From Leptospira noguchii serovar Panama str. CZ214 (GTDB lineage Bacteria > Spirochaetota > Leptospiria > Leptospirales > Leptospiraceae): a stretch of DNA of 64,000 nt. The stretch lies in contig NZ_AKWY02000016.1 of the NCBI RefSeq assembly GCF_000306255.2, forward strand, positions 42,300 to 106,299, written 5' to 3'. Shown here one piece after another: positions 59,001 to 64,000 of this stretch (its first letter is position 1; every line of letters starts with the position of its first letter). The translations under genes and the position numbers were made by a program. A model generated the notes under the pieces. That model was not told the origin of the DNA. It ran no database searches and saw nothing but the letters and a program-made list of their open reading frames with translations.

Positions 59001-62000
59001 TAACGCATTCGTCGACTTCACTTCCTGCTGAAGCGCGACCGCTCTCTGATATACTTCGTTACCCGTCCCGCCTTCAAGCCCCGCAAACTTTTTCGCTACG
59101 TCATACACGTCGTTCGAAAGTTTCTTAAGCTGCCCAAATATCGATTCTTGGTGGTCGTTGTAGTTATGAACCACATAACCGATTCCTAATGTATCTCCTC
59201 CGACAACATACGTATGATTGTCTTCTACTTCTAAGTTGTAAACTTTAGTCGGCTCTGTGTTGTAGTAGTAGATCCCCGTTACAGTTCCCCAGCTTCCGTC
59301 CGATCTCAACACTTGGTCTCTCAGTTTCAGATCTTCCACTTTCACCCATTCTGACGAGTGATTAGTCGTTAGTTGATTAGCGGTTAGTGTTTGTGCTTTC
59401 GAGATGTTAGTCGTTAGTGTTTGTAATGAAGATTCTTCTCCATCTCGTTTTTCTAATGCAACGTTTCTTGAATGTTTCTCTAAATCCGAACCGTGATTTT
59501 CAAATTCTCTACGAACTCCTCTCAAATCAAACAGTTGAATTCCTTCTTTTGTATTCTCGATCTTCCGTCTAAACGGGTGGTTCCAAGTAACGTGAATTTC
59601 TTCTTCTCCGTCCAACTCAAGAAAGAACAACTGTGGTATTTCGTGAACGAAAGTTTGAGTCACTCTCTTGTTCTCGAACAGGTTTGTATTCTCGTTCCAA
59701 GATTTTACTACATCACCGATTTGAATCTGTTCAATCGCTATGTATTCGTAGTCTTCCTCACTCTTCGAAATGTTAGTTGATAGTTGATTCGTAATTCGAT
59801 CAGAAGAATCTTGACTACTAACACTAACCCCTAACGAACTAACATCTAACCCCTCGAAGCGCCCGCTGATTCTGTTGTTCTTTAATCTTGTTATTTTGCT
59901 TCCGGCCGCAAAACAGGTGTCTAAGTGAAACACCCCTCCCTTATCCACCATCTTGCTTCCGTCGTTTGCAAATCCAAAACTTTGGGCCACGTCTCCCATA
60001 AGGCCTGTTACAAACTTTCCAAAACTGGATGTCGCACTTTTACCTTCGTTAAACTTTACTTCTATTCCACTTCTTTCTCCAGCTCTGCTTACTTCCTCCT
60101 TCCATTTCTTCAAGCCGTCAGGGGTTTGAGACATTGCATCTTTGTGCGCATTCCACTTTTCTAATAGCTTCTCCGGGTTGGCCTTATCCATATCAATTCC
60201 ACCCTTCCCGTCTCGTGGAAGCGCTGCGTCTATCTCCGCTTGGGTAAACAATGGTTTGTCCATCTTCGTTCCCAACGCTATCTCTTTCATCAGAATCTCC
60301 ATCTGGTTGCGTTGATGATTCTCCGCCGCGTTGTGCGCAGCCATCCCTTGGTTAAACTCGTTCTGAAAGTTGTGGTTCAATGCAAGCGGTTGGAATCCGT
60401 GCGTATTCGTATCGTAGTTCAGCGTTCCCATCGTCGCCCCTTTCGGGCCTTGGATGCTCAAACCTATCACTCCGTCGTTGCCAAAATCTATCGTCGCTCC
60501 GCCGCCTCGGTATTTCTGCGGAACAAGCGTATTCCCGTCGTTCGTGTAAGACGCGGAAAAGCTCGCATGTCCGCTCTTACTCGCACTAATTCCCAAGTTC
60601 ACGTTCGCCCAGCTCTTTCCGCCTATCTTGTTAAAGTCGTAGCTCGCGTTGGCCGTGTAGTCTTTGCTTTTAAAGTTGTAGTCTAATCCTAAGCTCAAAC
60701 CGCTTTTGAAACTCGTGTTGATATTGGCTCCCAGTCCTGCGTCCCGGTTGTAACTCATTCCAAGGCTCAAGTTGCTCATTTTCATTCCAGCTGCAAACGC
60801 TTGTAATACTTCACCTATCGGTAACGCTTTCGCTCCAGCTACGTTCACGTTTATTCCGCCACCCCAGCCCCCTTTCACTTCGTGTTGGCCCGTTAATAGG
60901 TTCGCGTTTTGATGTTTCGTGTAGGATACGTATCCTGTTACGGGAGTTTTTACTCCCATCGTGACCGCCGAAATCAGTCCGTTGGCTAACGCCCCTAGGG
61001 CTCCGTTGCTTCCGTTGATGCTTCCTTCAACTCCCATACTCACAGCCGTGCTCGCCGCAAGAGCAAGCAACTGACCGTTTGTTAATCCTGTCGCTACAAC
61101 CGTCGACACTCCTCCTAAGGACGCAGTTGTTGTCGTTCCTGTTTGTACCGCTACTGTAGAAAACCAGCTGCTCGTCGCTCCCGATGCCGCCCCTGCTGTA
61201 CAGTAGATTGCTACCGCCGCTGCCGCTACTTGTACGATCATTTGTGTGTCTTTGAGCCTTTGTTCCCTGGCGGCTTTTTTTGCCTCTTTCTGGTCTATAT
61301 GATGTTTTAGTAATAAACCTAAGTTATGCGCCGCTTCCTTATCTCCGGTAAAAAACGCTTCTCCTATGGCGTCGAACAACTTGTCTCGCATCTGTGTTTC
61401 TAAATAAGCTTTGTTGATTATACCTTGTTGCGCTCTGGCTTTGACGTCGGTCGACGTCATGTCATTGTAAAAGTTATTTCCTTGCTGATACATCGAGTGA
61501 CGAAATGTATCACTCTTCGGAGAAATAAAATGCCCTATATCTCCTACCGTTGTGGTAATCCCTTTCACCGCCTTTGCAAGTAAACTCGTAATCGCTCCAC
61601 CAAGCAGTGTGTTGTCTACCCAGGTTACGACCGGAAAGGCTCCCTTTCCTCCCAGAAAACCGTTTCTATGATGTAACTCTCCTTCAGCTTGTTTACGGCT
61701 CACAAACTCGGTCGTCGTCTTTACCCAGTTAGCCGTAACTGCAGGATCCAGATGCAGATCGTCCCCCGCCGCTTGTACCACCGCCCCGTAAGCAGCCACG
61801 TCGTTCGCGGCGGATTGTCTGATAATTTCTTTCTTTTCTCTATGTTTTAATAGATCGATCCTTTGTTGTACACTTTTACCGTAGGTATGTTCGTAACTGT
61901 CTCCAGTTAGTCCGGCTTCGTTCGATACGTGCGCCAATCCTTTCAGCACAACTCCCCCGACTATTTCACCTACAAGAGACCATACTCCGTCTAAAATTCC

Positions 62001-63722
62001 CCGAACCACATGCCCGACCGCATTCAAAGAATACATTCCGGAGCGCATCCCCAGCTCTTCTTTAGCCTTCTGCATTCTTAAATGTCCGACCACCGCTTGA
62101 CCGATCGCCGCCGCGGTTTCCGGAGGTAATCCGTTCGCCTTTCCTACTTGCTGAATTCCAAAAGCGTATGTTTGATATTTAAAGTCCTTCCAGTCTTCGA
62201 TCGCTCGTAACTTTTCGGCATTCGGGCCTATATTAATCGATTCTAATAGTTCTCCGGCGCTTAAGAATTTAAGATCGGATCTGTTTAAGGACTCTGCAAT
62301 GTCGTGTATCCCTCGATTGATCCCCCAATTCTGAACTGCAAAAGAATTTTTTTCATGTCGAGCCACTTCTCGAGCCATCAGTCCACCCGATAAAAAGGCC
62401 GCCACTTCCGGAGACAAATCAAACGTGTTTACAAGAGCCGTAGCCATTACGTCCTGCACGGCTTGGTGCGCTTGTTTCGTCACCCAAGAACTGGTAGACA
62501 TTCCTCCGTATAACACGGCTTCCGCGTAGTCTACAATTAGGTTCGCAATTTTTACTTTGTTGCTTACGTCCTGTGCTGCGATCGACGCGTTATGATCGCT
62601 TTCCATCTGTGCATTTTTTACGTCGTAAAACAGTCCATCTGTGTATTTACTGGATGATAAAAACGTACCTACATTTTGGAATGTTGTATTGACTAAATCC
62701 CCAATCCCGTTGTCGTTACCGTCAAAAATATCTCCAAGTCTTGAAGCTCCTCTTCCTAACAAAAGTGCTTTTGGATTGGGTGGCGCGATCGTTACCACTC
62801 TATCGTCTTCGTTATAACAATAGGAACTTGCCTGTGCAAAATCCGCTCCGCATTGGCTGGTGGTTCCGTTATATACGCTTCTATGTGCCGTTATATTTCC
62901 TTTCGAATCAATCGCCACACTTTCGTATTTGTTTTCCGTATAACTTCCGCATTTACCTAGATCCTTTCCACAAGTTTCTTGGATCCAATCCCCAACGGTC
63001 ATCTGTTTTATTTCCCCGTCTTCGTCCTTAAACATACGGATATTACCGTTTTCGTCTAACACGTATGAGGTGCTAATCTCTTCCCCGGAATACTTGTCAT
63101 GCGTCTTGATCACTTTCGTTTTCAACCCACGCGCTTCTATCAGATCCTGCTGACCGTTTTGGGTAAACTGCTTCTCGTTACGCATAGACTCTGCTACACT
63201 CTGCATGTATCCAAGTATATTGTCCATCAAGGCGTTGTTAGTCGAAGACAACAAAGTCAAATTCGAAACTCCCGTAAGTGCCCTACTCATACTCGAACCA
63301 AAAGAACTCAATGAAAAATTCGGAATACCTCTATCCGCGTTTCTATCTAAGTTATTTAGAATATTAGAAAATCCATCACCATACTGCATCGAGTCCATCG
63401 AGTTAGATATATTCGACTGTAACTGTCCTTTGTTTAAACCTGCCAAAATCTGCTGGGTCAACTGCCCATAGTTAGATTGTCCTTGGCCGTTTTTCAAAGC
63501 GTTCGCAGCAGCATCAAAAGCGTTCGATGCCTGTTGTTGTAATTGGCCCATCTGTGCCAACCAACTCGATTCTTGGTTTTGAATGTCTTGTACTCCTGCG
63601 TTATACGCATTTTGTGCGCTCGTTATCGCCGTTTGCATCTGTGTCTGCCAGTTCGCATATTGCGCGTTATACGAAGCAACCTGAGCCGTCCAATTCGTAA
63701 CCGAAGGCATTACGTTTGTCAT
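56094..63722 (-). CDS. Giant Hint-containing polymorphic toxin-like protein with C39-like peptidase end
   Basis: This 2542-residue protein has an Ala/Gln-rich coiled-coil start and no signal peptide. A helical middle follows, then a hydrophobic, Ala/Gly-rich stretch (about 820-930) and a beta-rich Gly/Ser/Asn segment with alternating strands (about 945-1110, for example GLSLGLDYNFKSKDYTANAS). The Hint domain runs from Cys1270 (DTCFAAGSKI) through VTWNHPFRRK to VVHN (Asn1520). Coiled coils follow, and the end has a papain/C39-like pattern: Cys2264 (ESACQSHGPAT), His2411 (GGHVATFIG), Asp2427 (YSNDSYGD). Hint domains self-cleave to release C-terminal toxins. It belongs, I believe, to a Leptospira-restricted family of very large proteins (recalled as TIGR04388, unchecked). 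The target is unknown. Confidence 0.88.
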   Translation of the reverse strand: MTNVMPSVTNWTAQVASYNAQYANWQTQMQTAITSAQNAYNAGVQDIQNQESSWLAQMGQLQQQASNAFDAAANALKNGQGQSNYGQLTQQILAGLNKGQLQSNISNSMDSMQYGDGFSNILNNLDRNADRGIPNFSLSSFGSSMSRALTGVSNLTLLSSTNNALMDNILGYMQSVAESMRNEKQFTQNGQQDLIEARGLKTKVIKTHDKYSGEEISTSYVLDENGNIRMFKDEDGEIKQMTVGDWIQETCGKDLGKCGSYTENKYESVAIDSKGNITAHRSVYNGTTSQCGADFAQASSYCYNEDDRVVTIAPPNPKALLLGRGASRLGDIFDGNDNGIGDLVNTTFQNVGTFLSSSKYTDGLFYDVKNAQMESDHNASIAAQDVSNKVKIANLIVDYAEAVLYGGMSTSSWVTKQAHQAVQDVMATALVNTFDLSPEVAAFLSGGLMAREVARHEKNSFAVQNWGINRGIHDIAESLNRSDLKFLSAGELLESINIGPNAEKLRAIEDWKDFKYQTYAFGIQQVGKANGLPPETAAAIGQAVVGHLRMQKAKEELGMRSGMYSLNAVGHVVRGILDGVWSLVGEIVGGVVLKGLAHVSNEAGLTGDSYEHTYGKSVQQRIDLLKHREKKEIIRQSAANDVAAYGAVVQAAGDDLHLDPAVTANWVKTTTEFVSRKQAEGELHHRNGFLGGKGAFPVVTWVDNTLLGGAITSLLAKAVKGITTTVGDIGHFISPKSDTFRHSMYQQGNNFYNDMTSTDVKARAQQGIINKAYLETQMRDKLFDAIGEAFFTGDKEAAHNLGLLLKHHIDQKEAKKAAREQRLKDTQMIVQVAAAAVAIYCTAGAASGATSSWFSTVAVQTGTTTTASLGGVSTVVATGLTNGQLLALAASTAVSMGVEGSINGSNGALGALANGLISAVTMGVKTPVTGYVSYTKHQNANLLTGQHEVKGGWGGGINVNVAGAKALPIGEVLQAFAAGMKMSNLSLGMSYNRDAGLGANINTSFKSGLSLGLDYNFKSKDYTANASYDFNKIGGKSWANVNLGISASKSGHASFSASYTNDGNTLVPQKYRGGGATIDFGNDGVIGLSIQGPKGATMGTLNYDTNTHGFQPLALNHNFQNEFNQGMAAHNAAENHQRNQMEILMKEIALGTKMDKPLFTQAEIDAALPRDGKGGIDMDKANPEKLLEKWNAHKDAMSQTPDGLKKWKEEVSRAGERSGIEVKFNEGKSATSSFGKFVTGLMGDVAQSFGFANDGSKMVDKGGVFHLDTCFAAGSKITRLKNNRISGRFEGLDVSSLGVSVSSQDSSDRITNQLSTNISKSEEDYEYIAIEQIQIGDVVKSWNENTNLFENKRVTQTFVHEIPQLFFLELDGEEEIHVTWNHPFRRKIENTKEGIQLFDLRGVRREFENHGSDLEKHSRNVALEKRDGEESSLQTLTTNISKAQTLTANQLTTNHSSEWVKVEDLKLRDQVLRSDGSWGTVTGIYYYNTEPTKVYNLEVEDNHTYVVGGDTLGIGYVVHNYNDHQESIFGQLKKLSNDVYDVAKKFAGLEGGTGNEVYQRAVALQQEVKSTNALRDSLKVESNALNLEKNKAEAGLELNKRRNSDFLSAIRNPDSNDLPGISDLRKQLKNVDPVKGFTPEQMKTVSSWISTNGLHARGIQTGSGMFGGSPIKAYIAATASHITGMEEHGKLTNAIKDSNEKLAQHRIKEDNIGRQMIERSERVKADLVKLVQEKHGNDPRYAEVLVEHGLVKKDAFNNDYKVTYGEKEKAFADKIPAGTKKRLDEFTTKIADIRVKQNQLEAASYTQWNKEHPNEPYKRTPDLERRRNDMISQQKNLEKERATIINREVAPFPKENELHRLEKLGEANSLNDKQKTELTQLRNEKKTHETQVAAFFDKDSAKLHSSLEDIDLKNSKPMTVSTTQSRFENETIHKLRSKDNAATKQVAWEGKTYQRNVNNETGEVNFEREYKPGVKEEISVTDSGQIKQKLTWNNAFGKPEESVKVFDANGKFLTELSGTKPATVETNPNEKVTIKPNEPQGPIQKNDLNEVKNLIANNNLTSKERLSKINTLDEIEVNGKRYVKETVVTENVKTKNTKEKVTFFTLQNENGKSERISFEEVNSGYTDAKGKPIKTIEMVQVQSEGTVAEDTKRFDRFGNEIPDQDHAGNYPTYAENPKYYQDRAKQIFKEKNIQTVVDSSGNLEKYNGNSSLVSLANDGFMNISSLTQTQRDQSYLGQKNKDGKPVLYSLPGNKNGDVLDESACQSHGPATVLASLGFKMTPEQINQYGKLSVMMTRMAAEAGQMLPGKPKPSQMSLQQLSDLVFKPLGFEIPPGEEGALIAGGPGKPEEPDKDKFEFNPDGYEKAKTEYKQELRDFKLKFQEEHLNAWITKQLEKGNIVVSGADFTAGGHVATFIGKDRDGWYSNDSYGDANTKYASRDGKMNHYKFQDYALGYGYVLKKTGTPMTETERKTYLKDYTSYPGLKKQQASISTSIQSLENIVKNASDEKKRQESEQKLNELRKNLETTKEEVERIQKQWGLK
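59350..59432 (-). repeat. Short tandem duplications inside the Hint coding region
   Basis: GTTAGTCGTTAGTGTTTG-like units repeat here, encoding QTLT(T/A)N copies. The large protein has about three such units where the orphan cassette has one, so this segment expanded in frame. Confidence 0.6.
59763..59858 (-). repeat. In-frame palindromic insertion in Hint region of the large gene
   Basis: ATGTTAGTT (59770-59778) and AACTAACAT (59837-59845) are perfect inverted arms, with CTTCGA and TCGAAG as outer arms (59763, 59853). It encodes Ser-rich residues (around SSQDSSDRITNQLSTNISKS) that are absent or replaced in the orphan Hint copy. Confidence 0.55.
59941..60155. repeat. 215-bp tract identical to 53999-54213
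   Basis: Partner of the identical tract in the orphan cassette, in the same orientation and 5942 bases away. It ends at the point where the orphan sequence begins to diverge, next to NPEKLLEKWNAHK. Confidence 0.93.
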
Positions 63723-64000
63723 CCAGTCGTGTTCAAAAACTTTTGTAACTGTAACACTAAATCTTTGATAGGTAGTTTACGTTTCGCATACGCGTTGTTA
63801 TTCGTTACTGTAAAAGACAATTCAATCCAAGCATAGTCTTGATAGTGTTCTATATCCGCTAAAAACGGAACACCTGCCCAAACTCCCAATTCTCTCGCAA
63901 TATAACGGTTAAAGTCGTAACCCCGACTGGAAAAAGTATCGTTCGCTCCGTAAATTCCCGGATCAGATGAAATATATCTCCAGAATGACATCCCAATGGG
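63719..64000 (-). CDS. Gene upstream of the giant toxin-like protein, continues past window
   Basis: The frame is open from the window edge to a TGA at 63719, overlapping the ATG of the 2542-residue gene by 4 bases (ATGA). The visible 90 or so residues (FWRYISSDPGIYGANDTFSS, YIARELGVWAGVPFL) look like the C-terminal end of a larger protein, though an ATG at 63991 could also be a start. Translational coupling places it in the same operon, where it may be an export, surface or accessory partner. No family recognised from this fragment. Confidence 0.65.
   Translation of the reverse strand, partial: PIGMSFWRYISSDPGIYGANDTFSSRGYDFNRYIARELGVWAGVPFLADIEHYQDYAWIELSFTVTNNNAYAKRKLPIKDLVLQLQKFLNTTG

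Noticed and set aside
60240..60686. 148-codon plus-strand frame inside the giant gene
   Set aside because: Antisense shadow of the GC-rich beta-repeat coding region; Arg/Val-rich and without a ribosome site.

Overview
The window looks like chromosome of a pathogenic Leptospira close to, but not identical with, L. interrogans. The grounds are AT-rich DNA (about one third GC over most of the window), long AT-rich spacers full of small dispersed repeats, spirochete-style lipoprotein signals, and a peptide deformylase that closely resembles my recollection of the L. interrogans enzyme with a few substitutions. The species call is from memory, not from a search.

Layout. (1) 1-8601, plus strand: a chemotaxis operon with the tail of a kinase-type ATPase, cheY, a STAS protein, cheA, a receptor with three PAS-like repeats, cheW, cheD and cheB. 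(2) 8888-16841, minus strand: a biotin-dependent acyl-CoA carboxylase pair behind a partner-switching module (GAF/SpoIIE phosphatase/anti-sigma kinase fusion, STAS antagonist and a coiled-coil protein). (3) 16905-21593, plus strand: tRNA-Ala(GGC), a degenerate alpha/beta-hydrolase, peptide deformylase and an RND pump. (4) 21651-37917: a PepSY-type membrane protein, MORN lipoprotein, RRM protein, a membrane-anchored SARP-like regulator, exported proteins, a 1172-residue TPR protein, serA and a PilZ-like protein. They are separated by repeat-rich spacers with a 45-bp tandem repeat, two palindromic element families and a dispersed TGTGGGAACT motif. (5) 38268-44537, minus strand: a second signalling operon of cheR, a receiver-less cheB, a three-receiver hybrid kinase and a receiver-kinase. 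(6) 45250-48128: plsC-patatin lipid genes, then a SnoaL-like gene divergent from a marR gene across two candidate operators. (7) 48628-51170: a nuclease with a DUF1016-like N-terminus, and a DDE integrase.

(8) 51217-64000, minus strand, is the most unusual part and is clearly richer in GC. A 2542-residue protein carries an internal pretoxin Hint domain (Cys1270 to Asn1520) and ends in a predicted C39/papain-like cysteine peptidase (Cys2264, His2411, Asp2427). It is followed with a 4-bp overlap by two tandem paralogous exported proteins, which are candidate immunity proteins, and then by a promoter-distal orphan cassette. The orphan repeats the Hint region, including a 215-bp tract identical to the main gene, but ends in a different C-terminus. 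This has the organisation of a polymorphic toxin system with a displaced toxin cassette, and a DDE integrase lies convergent to it. The toxin role is inferred from architecture only. The same-strand gene feeding into this operon runs off the window edge.
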